In this document: positions 55,109-64,000 of the stretch, one piece after another
How the letters are laid out: each line of letters opens with the position of its first letter
How positions within the stretch are numbered: the first letter of the stretch is position 1
From: Exiguobacterium mexicanum
GTDB taxonomy: Bacteria > Bacillota > Bacilli > Exiguobacteriales > Exiguobacteriaceae
Assembly: GCF_005960665.1 (NCBI RefSeq)
Contig: NZ_CP040676.1
Location: forward strand, 1,808,501 to 1,872,500
DNA: 64,000 nucleotides
Reading direction: 5' to 3'
Program-made: the position numbers and the translations under genes
The notes under the pieces: model-generated
What the model saw: the letters and a program-made list of their open reading frames with translations, nothing else
Told to the model about the DNA's origin: nothing
Databases searched by the model: none

Positions 55109-57409
55109 TTAATTTCCTCCAAATGCTACTTCTAATACTTGATCGAGCGTCGTGACCGGGACGAACGTCAATTTCTCACGGACGGTGTCTTGAATGTCAT
55201 CGATGTCCCGCTCGTTGTCTTTCGGGATGACGATGGTCGTCAAACCGGCCCGGTGTGCGGCGAGCGCTTTCTCTTTCAACCCGCCGATTGGCAGGACGCG
55301 GCCTCGGAGCGTGATCTCTCCGGTCATGCCGATATCACGACGGACTTTCTTACCGGTCAATGCCGAGATGAGCGCCGTCGCGATGGTGATGCCGGCCGAT
55401 GGACCGTCTTTCGGAACGGCACCTTCCGGGACGTGGATATGCACGTCTTGGCGCTCGTAGAACGTCGGGTCAATCCCGAACCGTTCCGCGTTCGAGCGGA
55501 CGTAGCTATACGCCGTCTGCGCCGACTCTTGCATGACGTCACCGAGTTTCCCGGTCAACTGGAGCTTGCCCTTACCAGGTGCGAGCGCCACTTCGATCGT
55601 GAGCGTGTCGCCTCCGAACGCCGTGTAGGCGAGTCCAGTGACGGCTCCGATCGAGTCTTCCGTCTCGCCTTTGCCGTAGCGGTACTTCGGTTTCCCGAGG
55701 TAGTCGCCGAGGCTCTTCAACGAGACGGTGACGCGTTTTTTCTCGCCGATCGCGATTTGCTTCGCCGCTTTCCGGCAAAGCGAGCCGATGACGCGTTCTA
55801 AGTTACGGACGCCGGCCTCACGCGTGTAACGGCGGACGACCTCGTAAAGCGCGTCTTCTTTGATCGTGAGCTGGCTCTTTTTCAAGCCGTGCTCTTTATA
55901 CTGTTTCGGCACCAAGTGACGTTTGGCGATCTCGACTTTCTCGAGTTCCGTGTAGCCGCCGATTTGGATGAGTTCCATCCGGTCGAGCAGCGGAGCCGGG
56001 ATTTGCGAGACGTCGTTCGCCGTCGCGATGAAGAGCACGTTCGATAAGTCGAACGGTTCTTCGATATAGTGGTCGGAGAACGAGACGTTTTGTTCCGGGT
56101 CGAGCACTTCGAGCATGGCCGACGCCGGGTCGCCCCGGAAGTCTGACGCCATCTTGTCGATCTCGTCGAGCAAGAAGACCGGGTTTTTGCTTTCGGCCTG
56201 CTTCAAGCCGCGGATGATACGGCCTGGCATCGCCCCGATGTACGTGCGACGGTGTCCTCGAATCTCAGCTTCATCGCGCACCCCGCCGAGCGAGACGCGG
56301 ACGAAGTGACGCTCAAGCGCCGACGCGATCGACCGGGCGAGCGACGTCTTCCCGACCCCTGGAGGTCCGGCGAGACAAAGGATCGGTCCACGGAGCGAGT
56401 TCGTCAATTGGCGGACGGCCAAGTACTCGAGGATTCGATCTTTCACCGACTCGAGGCCGTAGTGGTCGTCGTCTAGGACGTCGGCCGCATGCTTGACGTC
56501 GAGTTTATCTTCCGTCTCGATGCCCCATGGGAGCGAAGCAATCCAGTCGAGATAGTTGCGGATGACCGCGTACTCCGGTGACGTCGCCGGGACGACGTTC
56601 AACCGTTCGGCTTCGCGCATGACGTTCTTCCGTGTCGTCTCAGGCAAGTCGAGTGCCTCGAGCTTCTCACGGAGACGATTCGGTTCAGACTCTTGCGACT
56701 GGTCGCCGAGCTCTTGCTGAATCGTTTTCATCTGTTCGCGCAAATAATACTCTTTCTGCGCCTGCTCAATCGTCTTTTTCGTCCGTTCGCGCAACTCTTG
56801 CTCGAGCTCGATGATTTCGACTTCATGCGTCATGATCTCGAGCAGCTCTAAGCCGCGTTTGACCGCGTCGGCTTCTTCGAGCATCGCTTGGCGAATGTCG
56901 ACGTCGACATCAAGTTTCGAAGAGATATAATCGGTCAACGACTCGAGTCGCTCATACATCTCAAAGCGGCGCCGTTCGTCCGGAGACAACCCTTTGATCG
57001 TCCCGACGAGTTTGCCAAACTGTTCTTTCAATAGGCGCACGAGTGCCGTCCGTTCGACTTCTTCCCCTTCGACGAGGTCAAGCGCCTCGACGTCGGCGAA
57101 CCAGCCTTCTTTCGTCTCTTCAATCGAGTTGATCTTGACGCGCTCTTTTCCGACAAGACGAACACGGACCGTCTCGTTCGACAGCTCGCTCATCTTGGCG
57201 ATATGGACGCGTGTCCCGATCGCATATAAGTCTTCCGGTTCAGGTGATTCTTTGCCTGTCTCTTTTTGTGTCACGACAATCAAATCTGTCTCGTGTTCCT
57301 TTGCGGCAAGGAGTGCCCGCAGGGAGAGCGGACGCCCTACGTCGATCGTCACGCCGATGAGCGGATACACGACGACTCCACGCAAAGGAAGGATAGGTAA
57401 CTGTTCCAT
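55109..57409 (-). CDS. lon: ATP-dependent protease Lon
   Basis: Soluble AAA+ serine protease degrading misfolded and regulatory proteins, 766 residues. N-terminal substrate domain ([13 protein letters not shown]), coiled coil, Walker [17 protein letters not shown], Walker [10 protein letters not shown], and the Ser-Lys protease dyad in [14 protein letters not shown] and [26 protein letters not shown] precedes the ATG. Follows clpX across a terminator-like hairpin. Confidence 0.97.
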   Translation of the reverse strand: MEQLPILPLRGVVVYPLIGVTIDVGRPLSLRALLAAKEHETDLIVVTQKETGKESPEPEDLYAIGTRVHIAKMSELSNETVRVRLVGKERVKINSIEETKEGWFADVEALDLVEGEEVERTALVRLLKEQFGKLVGTIKGLSPDERRRFEMYERLESLTDYISSKLDVDVDIRQAMLEEADAVKRGLELLEIMTHEVEIIELEQELRERTKKTIEQAQKEYYLREQMKTIQQELGDQSQESEPNRLREKLEALDLPETTRKNVMREAERLNVVPATSPEYAVIRNYLDWIASLPWGIETEDKLDVKHAADVLDDDHYGLESVKDRILEYLAVRQLTNSLRGPILCLAGPPGVGKTSLARSIASALERHFVRVSLGGVRDEAEIRGHRRTYIGAMPGRIIRGLKQAESKNPVFLLDEIDKMASDFRGDPASAMLEVLDPEQNVSFSDHYIEEPFDLSNVLFIATANDVSQIPAPLLDRMELIQIGGYTELEKVEIAKRHLVPKQYKEHGLKKSQLTIKEDALYEVVRRYTREAGVRNLERVIGSLCRKAAKQIAIGEKKRVTVSLKSLGDYLGKPKYRYGKGETEDSIGAVTGLAYTAFGGDTLTIEVALAPGKGKLQLTGKLGDVMQESAQTAYSYVRSNAERFGIDPTFYERQDVHIHVPEGAVPKDGPSAGITIATALISALTGKKVRRDIGMTGEITLRGRVLPIGGLKEKALAAHRAGLTTIVIPKDNERDIDDIQDTVREKLTFVPVTTLDQVLEVAFGGN

Positions 57410-57426
57410 TACAACGCCTCCTGTGC

Positions 57427-57470
57427 AAAAAGGCCCAAAACTCGGATGTGCCGAGTGTTTGAGCCTTTTT
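57427..57470 (-). terminator. Terminator or attenuator between clpX and lon
   Basis: Long hairpin AAAAAGGC-CAAA-ACTCGG/CCGAG-TTT-GGCCTTTTT on the minus strand. No clear lon promoter follows, so either read-through or a weak promoter serves lon. Confidence 0.8.
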
Positions 57471-57479
57471 CGTTAAAAA

Positions 57480-58748
57480 TTATGCTGTCTCTTTATTGTC
57501 GCCTGTCTGTTCGACAGTACCATCGCGAAGCACGTATTTCGGACCGGCAAGACCCGTAATCGTTTCATCCGTGATGATGACTTTCTCGATATCGTCGCGC
57601 GATGGGACAGTGAACATCACATCGAGCATCATTTCTTCGATAATCGAGCGGAGACCGCGTGCGCCTGTCTTACGTTTGATCGCAAGCTTGGCGATTTCAA
57701 CCAACGCCTCGTCAGTGAACGTGAGTTCGACATCGTCGAGTTCGAGCATTTTCTCGTACTGACGAACGAGGGCGTTCTTCGGCTTCGTCAAGATCTCGAC
57801 GAGTGCTTCCTCGTCAAGCGTCGTGAGCGTCGCCATGACCGGTAGACGACCAATGAACTCCGGAATCAATCCGAATTTCTGAAGGTCTTCCGGAAGTGCG
57901 CGGGCGAGCAAGTCTTCTTGCGTCATCTCGCGGTTTTCTTGGTCGTTCCCAAATCCGATAACTTTTTTCCCGATACGGCGTTTGACGACCGCTTCGATGC
58001 CAGCGAACGCGCCGCCGACGATGAACAAAATGTTCGTCGTATCGATTTGGATGAACTCTTGATGCGGATGCTTCCGTCCACCTTGCGGCGGTACGCTTGC
58101 GACCGTACCTTCCAAGATTTTGAGAAGTGCTTGTTGGACACCTTCACCAGATACGTCACGCGTGATCGATGGGTTTTCCGACTTACGGGCAATCTTATCG
58201 ATCTCATCGATATAGATGATCCCTTTTTCAGCCTTCTCGACATCGTAGTCCGCCGATTGGATCAGCTTGAGCAAGATGTTCTCGACGTCTTCCCCGACGT
58301 AACCGGCTTCCGTCAAGCTCGTCGCATCCGCGATTGCGAATGGGACGTTCAAGACGCGAGCCATCGTTTGAGCGAGAAGCGTCTTACCGCTACCAGTTGG
58401 TCCAATCATGACGATGTTCGATTTCGAAAGTTCGACATCATCAGAACGGCCACCGGCGTTGATGCGTTTATAGTGGTTGTAGACGGCTACCGAAAGCGCA
58501 CGTTTCGCCCGGTCTTGACCAATGACATACTCGTCTAAGATGTTACGGATCTCTTGTGGTTTTGGAATGTCTTTGAATTCTACTTCTTCTTCGACACCGA
58601 GCTCTTCCTCAACGATTTCATTGCAAAGCTCGATACATTCATCACAAATGTATACGCCAGGACCGGCGACTAGTTTACGGACTTGTTCTTGCGATTTCCC
58701 GCAAAACGAGCATTTAAGTTGTCCCTTTTCCTCGTTAAATTTGAACAT
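57480..58748 (-). CDS. clpX: ClpXP protease ATPase subunit ClpX
   Basis: AAA+ unfoldase that feeds proteins to ClpP, 422 residues. Zinc-binding domain with CSFCGK and CDECIELC, Walker [14 protein letters not shown], Walker [10 protein letters not shown], the [22 protein letters not shown] pore/sensor region and the ClpP-docking IGF loop (KVIGFGN). ATG at 58748 follows AAGGGG; a GTG at 58757 lies within that site. Confidence 0.97.
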   Translation of the reverse strand: MFKFNEEKGQLKCSFCGKSQEQVRKLVAGPGVYICDECIELCNEIVEEELGVEEEVEFKDIPKPQEIRNILDEYVIGQDRAKRALSVAVYNHYKRINAGGRSDDVELSKSNIVMIGPTGSGKTLLAQTMARVLNVPFAIADATSLTEAGYVGEDVENILLKLIQSADYDVEKAEKGIIYIDEIDKIARKSENPSITRDVSGEGVQQALLKILEGTVASVPPQGGRKHPHQEFIQIDTTNILFIVGGAFAGIEAVVKRRIGKKVIGFGNDQENREMTQEDLLARALPEDLQKFGLIPEFIGRLPVMATLTTLDEEALVEILTKPKNALVRQYEKMLELDDVELTFTDEALVEIAKLAIKRKTGARGLRSIIEEMMLDVMFTVPSRDDIEKVIITDETITGLAGPKYVLRDGTVEQTGDNKETA

Positions 58749-58858
58749 TCGGTACACCCCTTCTGAATGAAAATGGATGTAAGTGCGATAAATCGCCTAT
58801 TTGTATTTTCAGGTGCAAAGCACTCTCGAAAAAACATTTACATCTCTGCGTTGCAATA

Positions 58859-58887
58859 ATTGTAGCATGAACAAATCACTTCATCAA
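58859..58887 (-). promoter_or_regulatory. Promoter of clpX
   Basis: TTGATG (58887-58882), 17-bp spacer, TACAAT (58864-58859) on the minus strand, about 110 bp before clpX. Confidence 0.65.
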
Positions 58888-58915
58888 AGATAAACACATG
58901 CAAAGTGTCGTGACG

Positions 58916-58947
58916 AAAAAAAGGACGACTGCTGAGCAGCCGTCCTT
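58916..58947 (-). terminator. Terminator of tig
   Basis: AAGGACG-CTGCT/AGCAG-CGTCCTT hairpin followed by seven T residues on the minus strand. Confidence 0.88.
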
Positions 58948-58958
58948 CTGTCATCCGA

Positions 58959-60251
58959 TTACTTCGCTTTCCCGTTTTCAACGAGAACGTCGATCGCTTT
59001 ACGGAATTTGAGGTCACCTTTAAGTGTCTCGATTCCGCCTTGTGGCGCGAGCATTGTACGGAGTTGATCCGGTGCAATGTTGTAAAGTTTAGACATTTCT
59101 TCGAGTTCTTTCTCAGCATCTTCGTCAGACACTTCGATCGCTTCTTTCTCAGCGATTGCTTTCAAGACGAGACGAGCTTTAACGCGCTCTTCAGCTTGCT
59201 CTTTCATCTCTTCGCGCATCGCTTCTTCAGAAGTACCAGTGAGTTCGAAGTACATGTTGAGGTCGATTCCTTGTGAAGAAACACGTGTGCCGAACTCTTG
59301 AACCATGCGGTCTACTTCTTGGTCAACGAGTACTGCAGGTACGTCGATTGTTGCGTTAGCTGTTGCTTGCTCGACGAGTTGGTCGCGCATTGTGCCTTCC
59401 GCTTCTTGTTTCTTCGCAGTTTCTAAGCGCTCACGGATTTTCGCTTTCAACTCGTCGAGTGATGAAACTGACTCGTCGATGTCTTTTGCGAACTCGTCGT
59501 CGAGCTCAGGAACTTGCTTCGCTTTGACTTCGTGAAGTTTGACTTTGAATGTCGCTGGTTTACCCGCCAAGTTGTCAGCGTGGTACTCTTCAGGGAATGT
59601 TACTTCAACGTCTTTTTCTTCGCCAGCCGTCATGCCAACCATTTGCTCTTCGAATCCAGGGATGAATTGGCCTGAACCGATTTCGAGTGTGTAGTTTTCA
59701 GCCGTGCCGCCTTCGAATTGCTCTCCGTCAGCGAAACCTGCGAAATCAAAGACAGCTGTATCGCCGTTTTCGATAGCGCCTTCTTTGACAGCAAGCTCTG
59801 CGCCTTGCTGTTGAAGCGCGTCAAGTTCAGCTGTAACTTCTTCGTCAGTGACTGTTGTTTCAACAGCTTCGTACTCGAGACCTTTGTATTCGCCAAGCTC
59901 AGCTTCTGGCTCAACAACGAACGTTACTTTGAACGTTACAGGTTGGCCTTTTTCGAGCGTGCCGTCTACATCGATGTTTTCGAGAGCGATTGGTTCGAAA
60001 CCAGCTTCTTCGACCGCACCTTGAACTGTGTCACGGTAGAGGATATCGAGCGCATCTTGATAGAGTGCTTCTTCTCCGTACATTTTGTTGAACATTGGGC
60101 GTGGCAATTTCCCTTTACGGAAGCCAGGCACGTTCAAAGTTTTGACGACATCTTTGAATGCGGCGTCAACTGCTTTATCAAAAGCTTCTGCAGGTGCTTC
60201 GTACGTGAGTACGCCTTGGCTACCTGATGTTTTTTCCCATTTTGCTGTCAT
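58959..60251 (-). CDS. tig: Trigger factor
   Basis: Ribosome-bound chaperone and prolyl isomerase for nascent chains, 430 residues. N-terminal ribosome-binding signature PGFRKGKLPRPMF, FKBP-type domain (ENGDTAVFDFAGFADGE, IPGFEEQMVGM), and the helical C-terminal chaperone arms. ATG at 60251 follows GGAGGGACTTAGC. Codon use is highly biased, consistent with strong expression. Confidence 0.97.
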   Translation of the reverse strand: MTAKWEKTSGSQGVLTYEAPAEAFDKAVDAAFKDVVKTLNVPGFRKGKLPRPMFNKMYGEEALYQDALDILYRDTVQGAVEEAGFEPIALENIDVDGTLEKGQPVTFKVTFVVEPEAELGEYKGLEYEAVETTVTDEEVTAELDALQQQGAELAVKEGAIENGDTAVFDFAGFADGEQFEGGTAENYTLEIGSGQFIPGFEEQMVGMTAGEEKDVEVTFPEEYHADNLAGKPATFKVKLHEVKAKQVPELDDEFAKDIDESVSSLDELKAKIRERLETAKKQEAEGTMRDQLVEQATANATIDVPAVLVDQEVDRMVQEFGTRVSSQGIDLNMYFELTGTSEEAMREEMKEQAEERVKARLVLKAIAEKEAIEVSDEDAEKELEEMSKLYNIAPDQLRTMLAPQGGIETLKGDLKFRKAIDVLVENGKAK

Positions 60252-60304
60252 GCTAAGTCCCTCCAACAATTCGTTTATACGTACAAAAATGTACAACAAT
60301 CCGT

Positions 60305-60310
60305 ATTATA
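60305..60310 (-). promoter_or_regulatory. -10 element of the tig promoter
   Basis: Perfect TATAAT on the minus strand about 55 bp before tig; the -35 is not clear. A GTACA/TGTAC inverted repeat lies in the leader at about 60280-60295. Confidence 0.45.
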
Positions 60311-60339
60311 GCATAAATCCGACGACTGCACACAAGGAT

Positions 60340-61245
60340 TTAGTCTAGAAACGCCTCGGTGAAACGCATGTCCGCCTCAAGAATTTCGGCGGCGAGGCCG
60401 TCCGTTTCCTCATGTTGCAGGATGGCCGTTTTCGCTTGAGCAATCGCTGTCTCCACGGCAGACGCTTCCTCAGGCGTGAACGGGTAGTGCGTATACATGT
60501 AGTTCATGAGCAGCTGCGTCGCGATCTCGTCACCATATACCGCTCGCTGCAACCCGTTGACCATCGTCTCCCACGCTTCCGTGTGGATTTTCGCTTCGTC
60601 ATGCGTCAATCGGTGCCGCGTCCCGAGGTCGGTCCATTCGATGACCGGCAGCTCGTCGAACGCCTTTTGGAGCACGATCAACTTCATCAACTTCGGCCGT
60701 TCCGCGACGAGGAGCTCTTTCAAGACGTTGTCGAGGACGTCATCGATATTGAAATGAACGTGTTCGAGCGTCTCGATTTGTTCGCCGATTCCGCCCCGGT
60801 TAAGGATTCGCTTCACTTTGGCGATCGCGGCCGGGAACTCGGTCAACTTCAACACTTGGAGCACTTGATGTGCTTGCGTGTTGACATGATCGGTCTTTTC
60901 TTGCCACTCGAGATACAGGTTGATCCAATAGGCCGCCTCGAACGGTTGGTCACGCATGATGTAATACTGGGCGATTTGAAGCCCGCCGGCTGCAGGTTCT
61001 TCTGCCACCGTCATCTGTGTCGTGACGAGCTCTTCGAGTTTCTCGAGCGTCTCCGGTTCTTCCGGTCGTTCCATCAGACATTGGAATATTTCCATGAAAA
61101 TAAATGGATCGCCGGGCACTGCCTCGTACCAATCCCACAGAATCGGTTCGACCCGTTGCCGTTCCCCGGCCGCGTCTGCCTCTTGAATCATCTTCTGAAG
61201 CCGCGACCAGTTCCCTGGAAACGGGTACGCTTGCTCTTTTGCCAT
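60340..61245 (-). CDS. YsoA-like helical (TPR-type) protein
   Basis: 301-residue soluble, helical, acidic protein with repeat-like helical pairs (AAGGLQIAQYYIMRDQPFEAAYWINLYLEW) typical of TPR-like folds. In B. subtilis the TPR protein YsoA occupies this place upstream of tig, which supports the name; function is unknown. ATG at 61245 follows AAAGGGTGTGGGGAG; longer readings have no ribosome binding site. Confidence 0.65.
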   Translation of the reverse strand: MAKEQAYPFPGNWSRLQKMIQEADAAGERQRVEPILWDWYEAVPGDPFIFMEIFQCLMERPEEPETLEKLEELVTTQMTVAEEPAAGGLQIAQYYIMRDQPFEAAYWINLYLEWQEKTDHVNTQAHQVLQVLKLTEFPAAIAKVKRILNRGGIGEQIETLEHVHFNIDDVLDNVLKELLVAERPKLMKLIVLQKAFDELPVIEWTDLGTRHRLTHDEAKIHTEAWETMVNGLQRAVYGDEIATQLLMNYMYTHYPFTPEEASAVETAIAQAKTAILQHEETDGLAAEILEADMRFTEAFLD

Positions 61246-61320
61246 CTCCCCACACCCTTTCCATTCATCTCCATCTTCCTTTAGGAATCGATTCGTTGTC
61301 AATCAATACCCCGAAAAACG

Positions 61321-61353
61321 AAAAAAGAGACAACCTCCGTGGAGGCTATCTCT
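61321..61353 (-). terminator. Terminator of the tRNA-Arg gene
   Basis: AGAGATAGCCTCC/GGAGGTTGTCTCT hairpin followed by six T residues on the minus strand, 15 bp after the tRNA 3' end. Confidence 0.88.
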
Positions 61354-61367
61354 ATTTTAAATGGAAG

Positions 61368-61727
61368 TGTCCCAAGAGGGATTCGAACCCCCGACCGACG
61401 CCTTAGCTTACCACCATGGCTTTCGCCACCAACGTGTGTTGTTTGTAGTCTGGACTATATCTTCACCATTTCAGGTGCGACACGTGTAGTCTCTACGGAA
61501 CCTCACGAGCAAACTGCTCCTTCAATGGCTCTACCTCTAAAGGATGACCTTTAGTCCTTCGAACCACCTTGTCCCCGAAAGGAAATAAGTTTCCTCGGTA
61601 TTACCATCAGCATCATCTGTTAAGGCTTCACCGATATAGTGTCGTCCACTCTATAGGTTTCTGTTTCCCTATAAAGGCTCCTATTTGTCTTGAAGGGCGT
61701 TGCTCTATCCAGCTGAGCTATTGGGAC
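61368..61727 (-). tRNA. tRNA-Arg(UCU), interrupted by a group I intron
   Basis: Exons at 61727-61693 (35 nt) and 61406-61368 (39 nt) join to a complete 74-nt tRNA. Acceptor GTCCCAA/TTGGGAC, D stem GCTC/GAGC, anticodon stem ACGCC/GGCGT, loop CTTCTAA giving anticodon TCT, T arm GGGGG-TTCGAAT-CCCTC, discriminator A. CCA is not encoded. The split lies between U34 and C35. This placement is the only one that gives a 7-nt loop with U before the 5' splice site and G at the intron end, the group I rules. It reads AGA codons. Confidence 0.93.
61407..61692 (-). ncRNA. Group I self-splicing intron in tRNA-Arg anticodon loop
   Basis: 286 nt. The 3' half has a classical P7/P8 core: GTAGAGACTACACG (minus strand, near 61495-61481) pairing through GACTA with ATAGTC in the S-type motif AAGATATAGTCC (61463-61452). 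P1 can form from exon CUU plus C and intron GGAG, giving the U-G pair at the splice site. The intron ends with G before the 3' exon. No open reading frame for a homing endonuclease is present. The subgroup is not assigned here. Confidence 0.9.
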
Positions 61728-61739
61728 ATTGACAAGAAA

Positions 61740-61768
61740 ACTATAATAGAAAAATGGTTTGCTGTCAA
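61740..61768 (-). promoter_or_regulatory. Promoter of tRNA-Arg
   Basis: TTGACA (61768-61763), 17-bp spacer, TATAGT (61745-61740) on the minus strand, ending 13 bp before the tRNA. Confidence 0.8.
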
Positions 61769-61786
61769 TTCCTTCTTTTCATTCCG

Positions 61787-62299
61787 TCACAGCTTTCCGC
61801 TCACATCGAGATCTTCGACGGCCGAGCCGTCCTCTGACCGATAAAAGCGGACCGTCGCCTGTCCGTTCTCGAGATCCATCAGTACATACGTCTTGTCACT
61901 CCGTCCGCGCGGCATGCGAATCGAACCCGGGTTCACGTAAAGCACCCCGTCCTCAATCACAGCTCCGGCGACGTGCGAGTGGCCGAACAAGACGACGTTC
62001 GCCCCGACCTCTTCAGCCCGGTAACGTAACCGGTTCAAGTCGTACTTCACGTCGTGGTGATGGCCGTGGACGATGAGAATCGTCCCTTCAGCCGTCTCCT
62101 CGATTCGCTCGAGCGGAAGGTCGCCGCCGAAGTCGCAATTACCGCGCACCGTACGATACGGGAGCAGATGTTCATCGACGAGCGCGAGCTGGGAATCCCC
62201 ACAATGGAACGCGTCATCGATTTCTTGTTCGTGCCGGTTGAAGATGATCGATAGTTCTTCTGTCAATCCGTGACTGTCACTGACTACGAGAAAACGCAT
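61787..62299 (-). CDS. YfcE/YsnB-type metallophosphoesterase
   Basis: 170-residue phosphodiesterase of the calcineurin-like YfcE/MJ0936 group. Metal-binding motifs in order: VSDSHG, HCGDS, RGNCD, VHGHHHD, GHSHVA. Natural substrate unknown. ATG at 62299 follows GGAGGGG; a GTG at 62308 is too close to that site. It starts 5 bp after rdgB, as ysnB does in B. subtilis. Confidence 0.92.
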   Translation of the reverse strand: MRFLVVSDSHGLTEELSIIFNRHEQEIDDAFHCGDSQLALVDEHLLPYRTVRGNCDFGGDLPLERIEETAEGTILIVHGHHHDVKYDLNRLRYRAEEVGANVVLFGHSHVAGAVIEDGVLYVNPGSIRMPRGRSDKTYVLMDLENGQATVRFYRSEDGSAVEDLDVSGKL

Positions 62300-62304
62300 A
62301 CAGG

Positions 62305-62895
62305 TCACCCCTCCATAAACGGAATAATTTCTGCCTCTAACTTTCGTAGTGCTTGACCGCGGTGACTGACCGCCGCCTTTTCGTCGCGTTCAAGTTCTGC
62401 TGCCGTCTTGTGAAGTGACGGAACGATGAAGAGCGGGTCGTAACCGAAACCGTTCTCCCCGTGAGGCGCGTAGCCGATCGTCCCTTCGATCGTGCCGCGT
62501 ACCGTCAATGTCTCCCCTGTTGGTTTGGCGAGACAGAGGGCACAGATGAAGCGAGCCGTTCGGTCGGTCGCTCCGTTCAACTTCTCGAGAAGAAGCGCGT
62601 TGTTCGCTTCATCCGACTTCTCCGGTCCGGCGAAACGGGCCGAATGGACACCGGGTGCCCCGTCGAGCGCATCGACTTCGAGTCCAGAGTCATCTGCGAG
62701 GACGGCGTGGCCGAAATAGCGGGCCGCCTCCGTCGCCTTCAACTCGGCGTTCGCCTCAAACGTCGTCCCGGTCTCGTCCGTCTCTGGTGCGTCCGGATAA
62801 TCTAGAAGTGATTCGACTTCGAATCCGAGCGGCGTGAGCATCCCTTCGATTTCTGCGACTTTTCCTTTATTGCGTGTTGCGACGATCAGTTTCAT
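62305..62895 (-). CDS. rdgB: XTP/dITP diphosphatase (RdgB/HAM1)
   Basis: Removes deaminated purine nucleotides (XTP, dITP) from the pool, 196 residues. [63 protein letters not shown] and the closing [13 protein letters not shown] at 62895 overlaps the rph stop (ATGA), with GGAGGAAACAAC upstream. Confidence 0.97.
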   Translation of the reverse strand: MKLIVATRNKGKVAEIEGMLTPLGFEVESLLDYPDAPETDETGTTFEANAELKATEAARYFGHAVLADDSGLEVDALDGAPGVHSARFAGPEKSDEANNALLLEKLNGATDRTARFICALCLAKPTGETLTVRGTIEGTIGYAPHGENGFGYDPLFIVPSLHKTAAELERDEKAAVSHRGQALRKLEAEIIPFMEG

Positions 62896-63641
62896 GTTGT
62901 TTCCTCCAATTGTTCCCCGACATACCACCACGAGGCACCGAGCGCGTCTTCGGCCGCTTTGAACAGCGTCTCGATTCCGCTTTGGGCCATGTGGAGCATC
63001 TCGTTCATCTCGAGCAACGTGAATGTCGCTTCTTCCCCTGTCCCTTGCACTTCGACGAAACGTCCGCTCGCCGTCATGACGACGTTCATATCGACCTCGG
63101 CCGCGGCATCTTCTTCGTAGTTCAAGTCGAGAAGCAATTCGTCGGTCCGTCCGACCGAGATGGCAGCGACGCCTTCTTTGATCGGCGTGTCGTCGAGCTT
63201 GCCTTGACGGATGAGCGCGTCGACCGCGAGGACGAGCGCGCAGAAGCCGCCTGTGATCGAGGCCGTACGGGTGCCCCCGTCGGCTTGGATGACGTCACAG
63301 TCGATCCAAATCGTCCGTTCACCGAGCCGTTCTAAATCGACGACCGAGCGGAGCGACCGCGAAATCAACCGTTGAATCTCCATCGTCCGGCCCGACTGTT
63401 TGCCGCGGACCGATTCGCGGACCGTGCGGTTACCGGTCGCACGCGGAAGCATGGCGTACTCGGCGTTGATCCAGCCTTGCTTCTTGCCGCGCAAGAAGTT
63501 CGGGACGCGTTCTTCGACGGTGGCCGTGCAGATGACTTTCGTGTCCCCGATCGAGATGAGGACCGACCCTTCCGCATGTTTATTCACATGGGGAACGATC
63601 TCGACGGGCCGGAGCTCGTCATGTTGTCTTTCGTTACGCAT
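62892..63641 (-). CDS. rph: Ribonuclease PH
   Basis: Phosphorolytic 3'-5' exoribonuclease trimming tRNA 3' ends, 249 residues. [11 protein letters not shown] start, [51 protein letters not shown] and [20 protein letters not shown] at 63641 overlaps the end of the racemase gene by 8 bp; a GTG at 63647 is possible. Confidence 0.97.
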   Translation of the reverse strand: MRNERQHDELRPVEIVPHVNKHAEGSVLISIGDTKVICTATVEERVPNFLRGKKQGWINAEYAMLPRATGNRTVRESVRGKQSGRTMEIQRLISRSLRSVVDLERLGERTIWIDCDVIQADGGTRTASITGGFCALVLAVDALIRQGKLDDTPIKEGVAAISVGRTDELLLDLNYEEDAAAEVDMNVVMTASGRFVEVQGTGEEATFTLLEMNEMLHMAQSGIETLFKAAEDALGASWWYVGEQLEETT

Positions 63642-64000
63642 CGACACCGGACACCTCTACTTTCTCCGCTCTCACGGGTTGACCGAGCCATTCTGTCGCC
63701 AAACGGTCAAAGATGACGACATCCCCGGTCGCATAAAACTGGTGCACCGGGACCGTATCCAAATCGTTCTCGAGCTCTTTAAAGTCAAGGATGGCCGCTA
63801 CTTCGAGCGCCGTCTCGTCACCGGACGAGATCAAATGGACGTCGGGTCCGACGACGTCTTGAATGACCGGTGCGAGCAGCGGATAGTGCGTACAGCCGAG
63901 GATGAGCGTGTCCATCTCGGAAGACTGAAGCGGACGAATCGTCTCAGCGACAATGTCGCGGACGCGCTCTCCATCGAGTTCGCCGGCTTCGACGAGCGGG
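63634..64000 (-). CDS. racE: Glutamate racemase, C-terminal part (start beyond window)
   Basis: Supplies D-glutamate for peptidoglycan. The frame is open to the right edge, giving about 121 residues that begin [13 protein letters not shown] and contain the second catalytic cysteine segment [15 protein letters not shown] and [11 protein letters not shown]. The N-terminal half with the first catalytic cysteine is outside the window. Order racE-rph-rdgB-ysnB resembles B. subtilis without gerM. Confidence 0.95.
   Translation of the reverse strand, partial: PLVEAGELDGERVRDIVAETIRPLQSSEMDTLILGCTHYPLLAPVIQDVVGPDVHLISSGDETALEVAAILDFKELENDLDTVPVHQFYATGDVVIFDRLATEWLGQPVRAEKVEVSGVDA

Noticed and set aside
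61569-61692. Possible homing endonuclease reading frame inside the group I intron
   Set aside because: Only short frames on either strand, none with LAGLIDADG, GIY-YIG or HNH motifs; the intron is too short to hold one.
61339-62076. Plus-strand open frames across the tRNA-Arg and intron region
   Set aside because: They run through tRNA exons, the intron core and the antisense of ysnB; no start signals or domains.

Overview
The window reads as the chromosome of a Gram-positive bacterium of the order Bacillales, most likely an Exiguobacterium. This is an inference from gene order, codon use and moderate GC content; no 16S rRNA gene is present. The gene order follows Bacillus subtilis blocks: ruvA-ruvB-queA-tgt-yajC, nadB-nadC-nadA divergent from nifS-niaR, rplU-prp-rpmA, spo0B-like-obg, maf-radC-mreBCD-minCD, valS with a T-box, hemA-hemCDBL, engB-lon-clpX-tig and racE-rph-rdgB-ysnB. 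Most genes lie on the minus strand, so these operons read from high to low coordinates.

Layout. 1-2.6 kb: end of a ZIP metal transporter and a chemotaxis receptor preceded by a catabolite-repression (cre) site. 2.6-6.9 kb: queuosine and Holliday-junction operon. 6.9-12 kb: NAD synthesis with its cysteine desulfurase and NiaR repressor. 12-14.9 kb: DedA protein, NIPSNAP-Nudix fusion, CNNM/CBS protein. 14.9-24.7 kb: Obg, a Spo0B-like protein, L27/Prp/L21, RNase G, MinD/MinC, MreD/C/B, a DUF2785 protein and a membrane protein. 24.8-27.7 kb: an AT-rich island bracketed by two direct copies of the last 303 bp of radC. It holds a broken large serine recombinase, an ImmA/IrrE fragment, an orphan gene 3' end, a secreted protein with a palindromic operator, and a small membrane protein. 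27.4-40.4 kb: radC, maf and a Gram-positive type IV pilus locus (PilB, T, C, A, D, a PilM-PilN fusion, PilO, two pseudopilins, a PilX-like protein, a divergent VanW-like protein). 40.5-44.7 kb: folC, selO, three tiny membrane proteins, a lipoprotein. 44.8-53 kb: valS with T-box leader, and the hem genes. 53-61.2 kb: AI-2E family permease, EngB, Lon, ClpX, trigger factor and a YsoA-like protein. 61.3-61.8 kb: a tRNA-Arg(UCU) gene split inside its anticodon by a 286-nt group I intron. 61.8-64 kb: phosphoesterase, XTP pyrophosphatase, RNase PH and the end of glutamate racemase.

How the genes work together. The hem genes give glutamyl-tRNA to porphyrin precursors. NadB/NadA/NadC make nicotinate mononucleotide from aspartate, with NifS likely supplying the NadA Fe-S cluster and NiaR sensing the product. 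Prp trims the L27 precursor encoded beside it. MreBCD and MinCD set cell shape and division site. The pilus genes form a self-contained assembly and retraction machine.

The two most notable signals are the group I intron in the tRNA-Arg anticodon and the radC-flanked remnant island with its secreted-protein/membrane-protein pair.
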